NCBI RefSeq assembly: GCF_033473495.1 | Contig: NC_088939.1 | Span: 496,001 to 560,000 of the forward strand | Reading direction: 5' to 3' | Source of the DNA: Cercospora beticola | Taxonomy: Eukaryota > Ascomycota > Dothideomycetes > Mycosphaerellales > Mycosphaerellaceae | Length of the DNA: 64,000 nt | In this document: piece by piece, positions 44,894 through 56,869 of the stretch | Numbering within the stretch: the stretch's first letter is position 1 | Layout of the letters: each line of letters opens with the position of its first letter | Position numbers and translations under genes: made by a program | Notes under the pieces: model-generated | What the model saw: only the letters and a program-made list of their open reading frames with translations | What the model was told of the DNA's origin: nothing | Database searches by the model: none

Positions 44894-46740
44894 TCAGTCC
44901 TTCCGCGGCACCCAGTCCTTCCAAGCTGCTTCCCTCGCCTGGATATAGTCCTTGCTCTGTATCGACCTCCTGATGCCTACGAAGCCCGGCATCGGCCACG
45001 TTTCGAGGAGCCTCTGCGTCCAAGGTTTCTTCTGTCGTCTCGCCTTCCGCTCCGCTTCGACATCAACATGCACTTTCTCCCACGCAGTGGGCAAAGTCGT
45101 AGCGGAGTACTTTCTCCTCAGGTCCTCGTACCATTGCCTATCGAAATCTTTCCAGAAGTCGTTTTCGTTGAAATATGTCTGAGCATAAAGCCATTTCATC
45201 CCGCGTAGTTCTTGAAGCGTAGCTTCGATCTCTCGATTCGCTTGTACGAAACCTTCATGTGTTGGAGGTGCTTTGCCCCATAGACCGATATTGAGCATAG
45301 GTTGGAGAGTTGTGCCATCAGGTTCATATTCACTGTAATGAGGATGCATTGTGGACCCAGGGCTCTGTTTCAAGGGACAGAGCCATAGAGGCCAAATGTT
45401 CAATTTTTCGTCCATGCGTTTCACGAATTCGGTGGCGTTGGGGTACGGAAGTGCGAGGTCTTGGATAATCATCTGTTCTGAGCGGCCGCTGGAGTGGAGG
45501 GCTGTGTAGAGCATACGGGTGTGGAGGAAGTCGTCGAGCCAGCGGCGGGACCAGTTTGCGAAGGGAAATTTGAAGTAGTCGAAAGCGCCTTCGCCGACCC
45601 AGAAGCCGCCTCGGTCGTAGCGGAAGAGGTATTCTGGAAGGGGGATTGCGTCGGAGGTTGGTTGGGAGTTCTTCGCGATGCGGTCTTTGACGTGAAGATA
45701 GAACCAGGGATCCTTGGGAGCGCTGAAGCGTTGGACTGGAACGTCTTCGGATGGTGTGTCGGTCATGCGCCCAGTGACGATGGCTCCGCTTTGTTGCGAG
45801 TACATTATGCCATCGATGTAATCGTATTCACCGGGCTTGGATGTGAAGTCAAGTAGCTTTGCAGTGGCCTCTTCCATACTGGTGACCGGGTGATATGTGG
45901 CCTCTACATACTTGGTCGCTTTGATCAATTGCAGCTCAACCATGGTCGTGACGCCAAATGTGCCAACAGCTCCAGCTGCGCCACGGAAAAGGTCTGAATT
46001 CTCTGTTTCTGATGCGGTGATGACTTCACCTGTGGCCAGAACTATTTCGACTTTGTTCAGAGTTCGGTCGAAAAATCCGTGCTTGAAGGATGAACTCTCG
46101 CCTGCGGTGCCTGAGTAGCCACCTCCTACGGTGATGCCCTACTGCGATCTCAGTTGTTGGTCACGCTCCTGATATGTTCTCAACTTACAGGAAACTCCAT
46201 GACTACAGGAGGTACGAGCCCATATTTGAGAGTCTCTTCCACGAGCCTGTCCATCGGCACGTTGGGCTCTACCAGTGCGGTTCTGCGGTCCGTATCGACC
46301 GAAACCACATGGTTTAATCTGCTTGTGTCCACAACCGTGCTTGGGTCCCTACCCATTGCCGACTTGCGCGTGCTATTCGTTGACCCATGATATATTCTGA
46401 ACTTCTCTTTGCGCTCATAAAAGCCTCGTACTCGCTCCGATATTTGCTCGACTTGTCTCTGGTGCTCTTCGAGGGTCGTGGGCGCGGTGCCGCCTTCTGT
46501 CAAGAGATATCGCCGCTGTGGTCGGGTTGGGGACGTTATCGCTCTTCTGAATCTCTGCGCGCTGAAGCATGCACCATCGGCTCGTCGTCGCCCTACATAC
46601 GTAGACAAGTTGCGAGAGGCAGATATGAAAGCAGCATTGCGGGATACTTGGCCTGCTCTACCAGCTCTGCTCAAGCACGAAAAGCAGATGAAGCTTGAGA
46701 CCAGCGTCTCAGCCTTACCCATAGATCTCCTGATGACCAT
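44894..46740 (-). CDS. FAD-linked oxidoreductase, DHCR24/DIMINUTO-like
   Basis: Two exons, 46740-46189 and 46138-44894, with a 50-nt intron, give 598 residues. The first ~80 residues are rich in Arg and Ser and lack a clear fold, perhaps a targeting sequence; a second ATG is seven codons in. The FAD-binding type-4 domain runs from about 100 to 290 (TRKSAMGRDPSTVVDTSRL, ALVEPNVPMDRLVEETLKYGLVPPVV, then GITVGGGYSGTAGESSSFKHG). The C-terminal part, with WPLWLCPLK and LNIGLWGKAP, is that of 24-dehydrocholesterol-reductase relatives. Plant and animal members reduce the sterol side chain; fungal members are mostly uncharacterised. The acceptor is a CAGTAG tandem in which only the distal AG keeps the frame. 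Confidence 0.88.
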
Positions 46741-47709
46741 GCTGTCGCAAAAGTGTTGACAATGGTCATACGTGGATAAGGGCGTGGTGGGTGGTCAAAG
46801 GTGAGCGTCAATGCTTCCGTCGGGTTCGGGTTTCACCAAACTTAGACCATTTCCGCCTCATCATGTTCACCTTCGCAGTACACAAATCGCTGCTACAAAG
46901 AACACTCGGCAATGGCATATTGATGCTCAGCAATACTCAGGATCTCCGCTAGAGATGAATACATGGAAACCTCCAGAAGCGTCATGACAATGCATAAGAC
47001 CATTGAACCAGAGAGGATTTTGACCTCGTCAACAAGATGGATGGAGTAAACTTGTGTCGAATGCACATTCAACATCAATGATCTCGTGGGAGAGCTCAGA
47101 TTCTTCCAGTCATCGTAGGCACCAGTCTATCGCTGAGCCTCAATCTCCATCTCAGCAGCCATGACATAGCTTGAAGCCGCACACATACCGCAACCGGAAA
47201 GGTGCATGGCGCATGCTTAATTCCTGCAGTGTGTACCTCGTGGCCTTCATGCAACATTAGCGAATGTCAGAACCCAATATGCCGTGTTCCACGCCCTGAG
47301 GCACTTCCACGTTCAATGCGAATGCGAGCTGAGATTGTACATGGCAGTGCAACAGCGCGCAACGAGAGCGGAACTACTCGCGGAACGACGTATGCTGAAG
47401 GATTCACAGACGCGCACCAATCTTCTGCCACGCTCCTACCATGAAAGCTTGTATCAACCAATCGCGTACCGTTGCGCAATGATCGGCAGGCACTTCTACG
47501 AGACACAGACACAGCCTTGCTGTTGTCACGAGCAGACATCGCTTAAGGTTAGAGCTTTAGCATGCGTCGCGAGGAGTTGATATATGTATATGGCTGAGAC
47601 CGGATTGCAAAAGCACTCACGGGAGCCATAACTACCTACCACTCTTACTTTCACTTCTTAACAGAACAGGGCACCATCCATCGAACAGACGACACCAACG
47701 AGAACAACA
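46741..47709. other. Divergent intergenic region
   Basis: Upstream of both the FAD oxidoreductase and the RTA1-like gene. Short ORFs only; no repeat or RNA gene recognised. Confidence 0.45.
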
Positions 47710-48822
47710 ATGTCAAACACCTCAGATGACTGGTCACTGTACCCCTACAACCCGAACAAGCCAGCTCCGATTGTCTTTGCAGTCCTTCTGACCGCACTTG
47801 GTGCCTATCAGATCTACCAGTCCTTCTTCCGGTACAGATGGAAGAAGTTTGGCGCTGTGATGTTATGGGCCACGAGCGTGTGGATAGCCGGCTTCGTTTG
47901 TCGCAGCATCTCCGTCCACCAAGTGCGGAATATTGGACTCTTCATTGCCCAGTGAGCAAATCTCTGCAACGATTCGCAATCGGTCACACTAACAACTCCC
48001 CCATCCAGATACGTCCTGGTTCTGATGGGCCCGCCGCTCTACTCTGCAGCTGAGTACTTCATCCTCGGCCGCCTGCTCGCTTACCTCCCGTACTATACTC
48101 CCATCCATCCCGGCCGCGTCTTCAGCACTTTCATCTTCCTCTCTGCCGCAGTCGAATCTCTCACAGGCTCAGGAGCAGCCAACAGCGCCGGATCAGGTCG
48201 AACCGAATCCCAGCGCAACATTGGTCTTAAATTACTCAAGTCAGCATTGATCCTACAAATCTTTGTCGAAGCATTCTTCATCTCAATCGTCGCAACGCTC
48301 GAGTACAAGGCACGCAAAGGCGGGAATTTCCCCAAGAATGTCCGCAATATCTGCTATCTGCTATACATTACAAGCTCCATGATCCTGGTCCGCTGTATCG
48401 TGCGAACTATCGAAGGCTTTGAGGCTGGCTCTTGTGATGCAGACAGGGAAGATCCTTACTGCGGGCCTGTATCGAGGAACGAATGGTTCTTGTGGGTTTT
48501 CGAAATCGCGAACATTACGCTTTTCGTCATATTGCTTGCCATCTTTCACCCTGGCAAGTATTTGCCTCGAAGCAGTAAGATCTTCTTGGATCCTGTGGAT
48601 GGGAAGACGGAGAGACTGGGACCTGGTTTTTCAAAAGCAGATAAGAGGCCATTTTTGATCACGGTTATTGATCCTTTCAATTTCTATGGAATTCTGTCTG
48701 GCAAGGGAATGGTGATGAATAAGTTCTGGGAGGAGCATCAACCCATTGATGATGGGGAGAATGTGCAAGGACAGACTGTGAACACGAGGGAGGAGGGGAA
48801 GGCCATGAGAAGCAGTGTCTAG
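47710..48822 (+). CDS. RTA1-like seven-transmembrane protein
   Basis: Two exons, 47710-47951 and 48009-48822, with a 57-nt intron, give 351 residues. The ATG context is ACAACAATGTC. Seven hydrophobic helices are visible, with family features such as LYPYNPNKPAPIVF before helix 1, MGPPLYSAAEYFILGRLL, and LVRCIVRTIEGFEAG before the sixth helix. RTA1-family proteins are fungal plasma-membrane proteins linked to lipid translocation and to resistance to compounds such as 7-aminocholesterol. The C-terminal ~75 residues are cytosolic and charged. Confidence 0.92.
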
Positions 48823-49067
48823 CTTTGCGAATTCTATCTGTTCGCTAGCAGTAAAGAGCGGTCGAAGGTGCATACCGGACGCAGCGGGGTTTCCTTCATC
48901 CAAATGATCCATCGTAATTCTCACCCATTATGCATTCGTCAGCAGTCATTGGCGCCTCATTCCAACTCCATTTCGCTCGTCCACAATCGATAGTCAATCT
49001 CGCCTGTTATGCATTCGTCATCAGTCGTCAATCTCGCCCATTCAAGCTCCCATCAGGTCTCAACACA

Positions 49068-49875
49068 TCAGAACGAAGCCAGTCGCCATTCCTCCCTATC
49101 GTGGTGCCAGTACCAGCCCCCAGCTACCTTCGGACCATTGGCGACCATGTACCGCATCCACAATGGCTTGCCGTCGCGGCCTTCAGCATCACGCAGGTCG
49201 CCGCGAGAGCGCGAATGGCCAGCATTCTTCAGATCATCCATCGCGGCCAGAATGCTCGCCATGTGGTTCTGCTGGCTCTGAACTTTTGGCAAATCGCTCC
49301 ACTCGAGGAGACCATCATGCAAAACGAGATCGACGAGCAACTCGGCAAGGAGCTGACGCGGCTTCGTTTCTGGCAGAGTGGCAGTGAACAGATCAACGAA
49401 AGCGTCGTCGGTCATGACGGTGTCGAGGACTTCGTTCAAGATGGCGTACATGGCTTCGTCTTGGAAGGCCGGCATCATGTACTGTTACATTTCACATTAG
49501 CATAAAGTCAATTCGATGTTTCGATAGTACTGACCTTGTCACCCAAATACCAGGCCTTACAGCACGAAACCACGTCGACTGAGTCTGGGAGCGTGCGGTG
49601 CATTGCCCAGTAGGCAAGCAGCTTCCACGACTCGACATCGTCTTCCGGGAAGCTAACGACACCGGTCTGAGATTCCTTAAAATGGCCATTCGTCAGGAGG
49701 TTCTTGAAGTACTCCGCGGTGTTGCAGAGCAAGGCCTCTTGGATGGAGATCGGCTGGGGATCACGGCCGACGTAGATGGTGATGAGGCGGTCGCCGCGGA
49801 GAGAGCTATGATAGAAGTCAGAGGGTATTCCGAGGATAGCAAGATGTGCTATACTTACGAGTAGAGGGTGTCCAT
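49068..49875 (-). CDS. BTB/POZ-domain protein
   Basis: Three exons: a 17-nt first exon 49875-49859 (MDTLY plus two bases), 49805-49535 and 49481-49068, giving 233 residues. Donor GTAAGTAT of intron 1 is near perfect, and the ATG lies in AACATGG after a CA-rich leader. The BTB fold is read in LITIYVGRDPQPISIQEALLC, YFKNLLTNGHF, VSFPEDDVESWKLLAYWAMH and the following helices. Such fungal proteins may serve as Cul3 adaptors, but most are unstudied. If intron 1 is retained, an upstream ATG at 50074 gives another N-terminus of about 90 residues with a His/Gln-rich run. The splice model is preferred because it gives a compact leader. Confidence 0.83.
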
Positions 49876-50153
49876 GTTGATGCTGTTGATTGTGTTGTTG
49901 ATTGTGTTGTGGGGGATGATACTCGAGTATCTTTGGCGAGAAAGTAAGATGAGGTTTCGGTTCTCGAGTGCTGGAATCGAGTATCGGTAGAGGGAGGTTT
50001 TGTGAGTAAAACATCGTTGGCGAGGTTGTCAACATATACTCTTCACTCATGTCGCCGACGGGTGTTCTGACCATTCACTTTCCGTTGTACACAGTGACAC
50101 GTGACCTTTCACTTGTTGCTTGTAAGTCATACCAGTATGTACAGATCGATGAA

Positions 50154-51760
50154 CTACTTAGCCCTCACAGCAACACCGGTCTTCCTCTCCTGTCCAAGAT
50201 TCTTCGCAATCGCCTCGCCCTCCAAGCGACCCCAGGTCATGCTCCGCAGGCAAGATGTTGCCGGCGGATATTCGTTGTAGAACAATCCAGTCATCTCACC
50301 AGCTCCCCACAGTCCAGGAATAGGCACATCAGCAGTTGACAGAACGCGACCATCAAGATCAGTCTTGACACCTCCATAGGTGAAAGTCAGGTTGGCCGTC
50401 ATTGGATATCCGTAGAAAGGACCCTTCTCGATCTTAGCAGCCCAATTAGTCTTGTCGACTTTCAAGCCATTCGTGCGCTTGCCATCGAGCTTCATGAGGT
50501 CGAATGGCTTGTCGTTCACGGCAGCGTTGTATTCATCGACAGTCTTCTTGAGAGCGGCAGGGTCAATACCAAGCTTTTCTGCTAGCTCTTCAATCGTATC
50601 GGCCTTCTCTGGTGGGATATCGGTGGTCTCATAGACCCAGCTGCCCTTGAAACGTTGCATGATTGGGTCATCTGTAACGAAGAAGCAAGATTGATTGTGG
50701 TCTTTCCAGCAGTACAAGGCAATCATCTCGAAGGTTGCGAAGAGGTGACGCTGGCCCTCGTCGTAGAAGCGCTCGCATTCTTTGTTGACGACAATGCCGT
50801 AGTTGTGACCTACAGCTTGTTAGTTGTGCTTACGCTTCAGAAGTGAGTCACGTACCCCAGATAACTGCATCTGGCTTTTTAGCACGCGTATCAACGAGCT
50901 CGCAATGCATTCCATCGAAAGAGCCTGCAGTTCCTGCCCCTACCTCGAGAGCCATTCTTAAGCCTGCTCCTTTGTTGTGCTTGATGCCAGGGGCAATGAG
51001 TGGTAGCTTGTGGGTGTCTCGGCCGATGTAGCGTGCTAGCATTTCTTGGTTGCCCTCGAACCCACCGCATGCCAAGACAACATCTGGTGCAAGGAGATCG
51101 TGAAGCAGGCCGTCGTTCTTTCTGACCTTCAGGCCGCGAATTTTGCCCTGTTCATCCTGCAACAGCTTAATGGCTTCAGTCTCCCAGTGGATTTCTGCAT
51201 TGGGGTAACCCTTAATGTGTTCCATCATCTTTGTGATGATGGCAACGCCACCTCCATCAGGAAAGACAAAGTGCTGGTCGGTATCGAATTCGAGTAGGAC
51301 GTTGGGCTCATCATGATGGACAAACTTGACGCCGCGCTCTTCGCAGAACTTTGCGGTGATTGGAGCCTCGTTGCGGAGCTTCTCACAGTAATCTTCGTCA
51401 GCGACGCCATTACTGACTCGGCGCATTTCCTTGACCCAGTCCTTGTCTGCGCGATCGTTAGCAGGACCACGTCATGTCGAGTAGAAAAACTTCATACCAA
51501 AGTCAAGGTTCTTGTCCAGTCTCAAATATGCCATAGTCTAAAGATATGGTCAACCACTTGTGCAGATTGTCACCCCTTACTGTTCCGATACTAACCCATC
51601 GCGATGCACCACAACGTTCGCCATCTTTGCCAACTTCTACGAGGGCGACTCGCCCTTGTTTGCCTTCTCTCTTGCAAGTTTCAAGAAAGCTCAAAGTTGC
51701 AAACGAACCAGCGAAGCCTGAGCCTACAACGATCAGGTCGTATCCCTTGAAGCTGGCCAT
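50154..51760 (-). CDS. FAD-dependent dehydrogenase, fumarate-reductase/tricarballylate-dehydrogenase-like
   Basis: Four exons (51760-51596, 51537-51498, 51446-50856, 50809-50154) give 483 residues. Exon 2 has only 40 nt. The FAD motif VVGSGFAGSFA stands at residues 11-21 and is followed by a GASRWTMAYLR block, the place of the conserved GGNTxW segment. Other family blocks are VFPDGGGVAIITKMMEH, DVVLACGGFEGNQEML, GIKHNKGAGLRMALEVGA, and the C-terminal GLWGAGEMTGLFYNEYPPATS with LEGEAIAKN. The family oxidises or reduces C-C bonds in acids or steroids. Tricarballylate dehydrogenase-like is the nearest label I can give; the substrate is not known. Confidence 0.9.
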
Positions 51761-52839
51761 TTTATCAATATATAATTGCGATGAAGTGATATCACCAACT
51801 GAATCGCAAGTTTCCTACCGGTCTCGTATCTTCCAAGCGCTCAGAGCATGTGCATACTTATACTCCACGCTGAGGAGTCAGCACAGCTCATGAAGCTCTA
51901 CAAGCTGCCCGCAATACAGTACCTCACTCAAGCGGGGTTCGCAGCATGAGGAGGTGTTGTTTGAGAGGTCGGACTGCTGTTCCTGCAGGCTCGCACCGAA
52001 TCTGGACCTTGCTTGTACCCTCAACCTGGTACATCGTCTCGGGGATATGCATACGCATCGCTCTGGGCGCTTCACGTTGCTCGATCGCAACGAATCAATT
52101 GCTGCGGGGTCACTGCCAGGGCTTCCACTTTTCCGACAACATGGTAAGAAAAGCGATCTTAATTGCGGAAATAAGAAATGATCGTGGTCAGATTGATTTT
52201 GAGCGCCTCGTGTCATCCATACCCGCCAACAATGGCTCCATTGTCGTTGTCGTGCTGTAGGCTCCGGGACATAGTTGGACCGCCAGTCATCCTGGGTCTT
52301 CTCTGGGCTCGTTCTTGCTGTCAGGCGTATGGCAGACGCTTTGCACCGATGTGTATTGCTTGACTAGCCCATGGACTCAATTCACTGGTGGCCAGCATCG
52401 ACGTGGTGAGAGAGCATGCGCAGCAGGAGAGCAGAGGTGGTGAGGCTCACGGAGGTGGCGGCGAAAAGAGCAGCCGATCCCGAGCGCGACTGGCAGTCTG
52501 GTCGAACTCTGAAACAACTGCAACACGACTTCAACGCGCGAGCAGGACAAACGACTATTCCTCGCAGCTGCACATATCGCACCGCAAGCAATCCTCACTT
52601 CGCGATCTACCACCTCGTCGCTAACGGTCCATTTCGCCTCGCTATCTCGCCCTGAACCGTGTCACCATCACCCTCCAGCAATCGCCACAACAGCTCGCCG
52701 TGCGCATCACGAACACCGCCATTCACCGATCCACGGACTCGGCGCAACGCTAGAAGGAGCATCAGGGGCTATTTGACTACTTGAGTGTACACCGGAACTC
52801 CAGTTCGTTGGCCACGCGCCGGTTGGCGCATCGCTCGAA
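51761..52839. other. Divergent intergenic region upstream of PPG1
   Basis: Upstream of the FAD dehydrogenase and of PPG1. ORFs of up to about 110 codons lack protein character. No RNA gene or repeat seen. Confidence 0.45.
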
Positions 52840-54187
52840 ATGAGTGATCTCGACAAAGCCATAGCGCAGTTGCGCGCCTGTCGACCCATACCAGAAACAC
52901 AAGTGCGAGAACTCTGCTACAAAGCGCGTGAGCTGCTTATAGAAGAAGGCAATGTGGTCAGCGTGGATGCGCCGGTAACGGTAGGTCGTTCCAACAGCGT
53001 GTAGTGGCGGGTGAAGCGCTGACCGGACGTGCTAGATATGCGGTGACATTCATGGACAATTCCACGACTTGATGGAACTCTTTCGCGTGGGTGGCGATGT
53101 GCCAGACACGAACTACCTCTTCATGGGCGACTTCGTCGACAGAGGCTTCTATTCGCTTGAATCATTTCTTCTTTTGCTTTGCTTGAAAGTGCGCTATCCG
53201 GATCGCATCACGCTTATTCGCGGCAATCATGAATCGCGACAAATCACGACCGTCTACGGCTTCTACGACGAATGCTTACGCAAATACGGCAGCGCCAATG
53301 TCTGGCGATACTGCTGCGAGGTCTTTGACTATCTAGCACTGGGCGCCTTGGTGATGGGTGCGGCAGGAGACATCGATCCCACAGACGCGCCGTTCGCAGA
53401 TCCTTCTGGCTCCCATCCCCCTCACGAGGATGTTGAAATAGAGATTCTGAACTCGCAAGGCCAGATCATGAACCGATACGCGCGCTCTCGGTCGGCTTTC
53501 CTGAGCCACGACAACTCGACACTATCCAATGAACCTGCTTCACCTTCGCAGACACAGGAACAGACACCATCATCTCGGACTGGTCCACCAGGGACAGGTG
53601 CATCAGGGGCAAGTCGAGGCAGCGCGAGCAACACTGGTGGTGCAGTTCTGTGCGTGCATGGTGGTCTAAGTCCACTCATAGACAGTATCGACAAAATCCG
53701 TCTCCTGGATCGGAAGCAAGAAGTACCTCACGAAGGTGCTATGTGCGATCTCCTCTGGTCGGATCCGGACGAGATTGACGGATGGGGTCTGTCGCCACGC
53801 GGCGCTGGCTTCCTCTTCGGCTCTGACATTGTGAAATGCTTCAATCACAAGAATGATCTCAGTCTCATCTGTCGCGCCCATCAACTGGTCATGGAAGGTT
53901 TCAAGGAGATGTTCGACAGTACGATAGTAACGGTGTGGTCAGCTCCCAACTACTGCTACAGATGCGGCAATGTGGCTGCAATTCTAGAGCTCAGCGAAGA
54001 CGGCGCGAACGCAGGCTATGCGCAAAGAAGCAATGGTGATGCAGGGAGATCAAACAGCATCCTGTCAGAACGGGAACAACCACCCAACAAGCCTGCACCT
54101 GGCAGAAGATATCGTGTGTTCGATGCCGCTCCGCAGGACAGCAGAGGGATGCCAGCGAAGAAGCCAGTCGCGGACTACTTCCTTTGA
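52840..54187 (+). CDS. PPG1: PP2A-like serine/threonine phosphatase Ppg1
   Basis: Two exons, 52840-52980 and 53036-54187, with a 55-nt intron, give 524 residues. The metal-binding blocks GDIHGQ (about 50), GDFVDRG (77-83) and RGNHES (108-113) and the [12 protein letters not shown] block are intact, and the protein ends in DYFL, the PP2A-type tail that is a methylation target in relatives. The [19 protein letters not shown] start matches fungal Ppg1. It is far longer than yeast Ppg1 because of a Ser/Thr/Pro/Gly-rich insert of about 90 residues (155-246) between LALGAL and [11 protein letters not shown] and a longer tail. Yeast Ppg1 works with the Far complex and opposes mitophagy. Confidence 0.93.
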
Positions 54188-54685
54188 TGACCAGCTGTGC
54201 AGGAGATGGCGTTTTTATGGTACTGCAGCGTTCCAGATACCCGTATGCATTGTATAAAGCATGGCTGCGCTGACTTCTCGTGGCTTGAACCATTGGCTCA
54301 GTCTCTTGACTATTCTCAAGATGTAGTTCGTCTCTAAGTGGACATAAGAGGCCCACGTTGAAGTGGGTAAATAACGAGATGACCCAAGTGAGGTTTCCAG
54401 GGCTTCTCGTGGAGAGACTATAGGAATCTAAATATATATACAAGGAGAACGAAGTGATTTCGTCTCATGCCTCCTCTCTTACCTTCCCTTCTTTCCAACC
54501 ATCATTATACGTACCAAAAGAAGCAAGTCATGGATCTCATATATGAAATGCTCTCCCTTCTCATCGTGAGAAGATCAGAAGCAGCCCAAGATTAACGCCG
54601 TCAAGTTCCATCCAACACCTTCGCTATGAAATGCCCAAAAAGAAACACGAAACTCCATGCTCGTTGACCATGCAGAGCGGACATA
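54188..54685. other. Convergent 3' region PPG1/apyrase
   Basis: Carries two 3' UTRs. No other feature seen. Confidence 0.5.
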
Positions 54686-56869
54686 TCAATCCAAACTCTC
54701 CTTCAACGGCATCATCAACGGACTCCGTCTCGTCGGACTATTCCTCCGACTCCGACTAGGAGCTCTCAAACTCTCTTTGCTCTCCGATCGAATAATCAAC
54801 CCGCCACGGTCGAATGGCGTAACAGCAGGAGCAGAAGCCGCAGTCGCGATTCCCAATCCATGCGAGCTCCCAGGTCGTTCTACGACAACACTGCTACCAT
54901 GCGGTGCGTCAAAGTAGCTCTTCGTCATCTTTGGTGATCCGCGTGAAATATCTGGTGAAAGGCCACGAAGACCAGGAGTCGCCAGTCCAGAAGTTCGTCC
55001 AACACGACCGGCGGAATCGAGGTCGACGCTGGAATCGGAGAGGCGTTCATTATCGGAGAAATCGCCGAGTTCGAAGTCTGAGGGGTCGGCGCCTTCTTCG
55101 AGGACACGTTCGTAGGTGGGCGAAGAGCCGAAGAGTTTGCCCCCGAGGAAGCGAGAAGACGCAGCTCCTTTGCGTGGTTTGCTGTGGTGGCTCTTGCCGC
55201 CAGTCATCTTGTGATACCACGATTGTCGTCGTTCACGACCGCAGAGCAGGTAGACTGCAAGGGCGAAAATGAGGAGGAAGATGAGAATACCAGGGGCTCG
55301 GCGGCTGTAGTCGCTGGACAGAATGCGATCGTGCCAGTCGTCGCTCTCGGCTGTTGCTGTTTCGTTTGCGGAAATCGTCGGTAGGTGTCCGGCGGGGTAT
55401 TGCCAATCGTACGGCAGAGTCGTAGTTTCGACGTTGCTCCCGAATCCCACAGCTTTGGCCTCCTCCGCGGCCGGCATCTGGGAAGATGCATAGAGTACAA
55501 TTTTGCCAAGTGTCCAGCTCACCTCCTTGCCGTCGATCTTATCGACAGCCTGGAACGGATCCAAGAAACCTCGATCTTTCGCGCTCTCAACAATAGCATC
55601 GGTCTTATTGTGCACGCTGCTCTTGCCTGCCTCGATGCCCACTCGCGGAACGCCAATGCCATCGTGCAGCATGTTAATCAGCCAGCTGGCCTTGAAACAC
55701 ACCTCTTCGACTGTCTTCTCGTCCACCTTGTGTCCCCACTTCTCCTTCTCGACATCCTCCTCAATTTCCGCCCAATCTCGCGAACAGAATTCTGTAACCT
55801 GTTTTTGGTAGCTCGCGAAGTCGTAAGCCTTGTCCTTGTGCGCCATTGCGAAGATCTCATGTGTGGTATGCCAGTATTCTGAAACGCCAACAAAGTGGTT
55901 GACATCGAAATCAATCGCAGGAGTATGTTGTCCATTCAGTAGACAAGGCGCGTCTTTGCATTCTTTCTCCTTCTCCAACAGTGGATACGTGCTCTTCAAA
56001 CATTGTGTGAAATCGCCAGTTCCGAGCAGATGCGGTTCGTGTGCAGCAAGATCCTTTGAGCCAGGTTCAATCTCCTCCCCCGTCTTCTTGACCTTGATGC
56101 CCACGGGGAGACAAGGATCTGGTATCTCATCAGCATCCGGTGATGCTTCGAGCAATCTTGTCACGTATCGTCTCCGTGCCTCGTTCGCTCCGAATCCTAG
56201 CCACGTTGTTACGAAGACCTTGTACTCCAACGACTCTCCATCCACCCTCCTCAATCGTAGTAATTTCAGATCGTCCGCATGTTTCTCCGCCTCAGTGGCA
56301 TTCGGCGCGAACGCAATCTGCGCCGAAGCTCCTCCCATATCCAAGAACCCATACGTATTGTGTTGTTTCCCATGATCATGATCCGTGGGCGCATCGAAGC
56401 CTCCCAGCAGGTAATTTGCCGCGATCCAGCCATACAACCCTTCCGTCTCTCCCGGTATGACCTGCACATGCACACCACAATCTGGCAGCTGAAATTTCGT
56501 GTTACGCTGGAAGTAGGAACACGTGTGTTCAAGCAGCGCGGCGCGTTGATCGTCTGGCAACAATCGCATACCCGCAGTTGCGAGCAAAAACACCGGAGTA
56601 TCCTCTACAGCATGCTTCGGCACAATATCCAACGCGAAATGAACCAGTTCCTTCAGGTGATCAGGACCCACGAGTTCAGGTTTATCTCCGAAAGTCGAGA
56701 TTCCAGGATGGACTTTCTTGATCCATTTCTTCTTGGTCTCAATCTCCGGTAATTTGTGCAAGTCCTCTCCCTTTTTGCGTGCATGCGCGGCTGAGTCCCA
56801 TTTGTAGACGTAGACTCTCGTGCCCGACGAGCCGGCGTCGAAGACTAGACCGTATTTGTGTTTGCCCAT
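54686..56869 (-). CDS. YND1: Golgi apyrase, GDA1/CD39 family (Ynd1 type)
   Basis: One intronless exon of 727 residues. The apyrase conserved regions are in order: DAGSSGTRVYVYKW at about 11-24, ATAGMR near 98, GETEGLYGWIAANY near 139, and LDMGGASAQIAF near 176. A single membrane helix, APGILIFLLIFALAVYLLCG, lies at about 551-570, followed by a long Ser-rich cytosolic tail. One C-terminal helix, no N-terminal anchor and the long tail match yeast Ynd1 rather than Gda1. The enzyme hydrolyses nucleoside di- and triphosphates in the Golgi lumen, which sustains exchange of nucleotide sugars for glycosylation. Confidence 0.94.
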   Translation of the reverse strand: MGKHKYGLVFDAGSSGTRVYVYKWDSAAHARKKGEDLHKLPEIETKKKWIKKVHPGISTFGDKPELVGPDHLKELVHFALDIVPKHAVEDTPVFLLATAGMRLLPDDQRAALLEHTCSYFQRNTKFQLPDCGVHVQVIPGETEGLYGWIAANYLLGGFDAPTDHDHGKQHNTYGFLDMGGASAQIAFAPNATEAEKHADDLKLLRLRRVDGESLEYKVFVTTWLGFGANEARRRYVTRLLEASPDADEIPDPCLPVGIKVKKTGEEIEPGSKDLAAHEPHLLGTGDFTQCLKSTYPLLEKEKECKDAPCLLNGQHTPAIDFDVNHFVGVSEYWHTTHEIFAMAHKDKAYDFASYQKQVTEFCSRDWAEIEEDVEKEKWGHKVDEKTVEEVCFKASWLINMLHDGIGVPRVGIEAGKSSVHNKTDAIVESAKDRGFLDPFQAVDKIDGKEVSWTLGKIVLYASSQMPAAEEAKAVGFGSNVETTTLPYDWQYPAGHLPTISANETATAESDDWHDRILSSDYSRRAPGILIFLLIFALAVYLLCGRERRQSWYHKMTGGKSHHSKPRKGAASSRFLGGKLFGSSPTYERVLEEGADPSDFELGDFSDNERLSDSSVDLDSAGRVGRTSGLATPGLRGLSPDISRGSPKMTKSYFDAPHGSSVVVERPGSSHGLGIATAASAPAVTPFDRGGLIIRSESKESLRAPSRSRRNSPTRRSPLMMPLKESLD

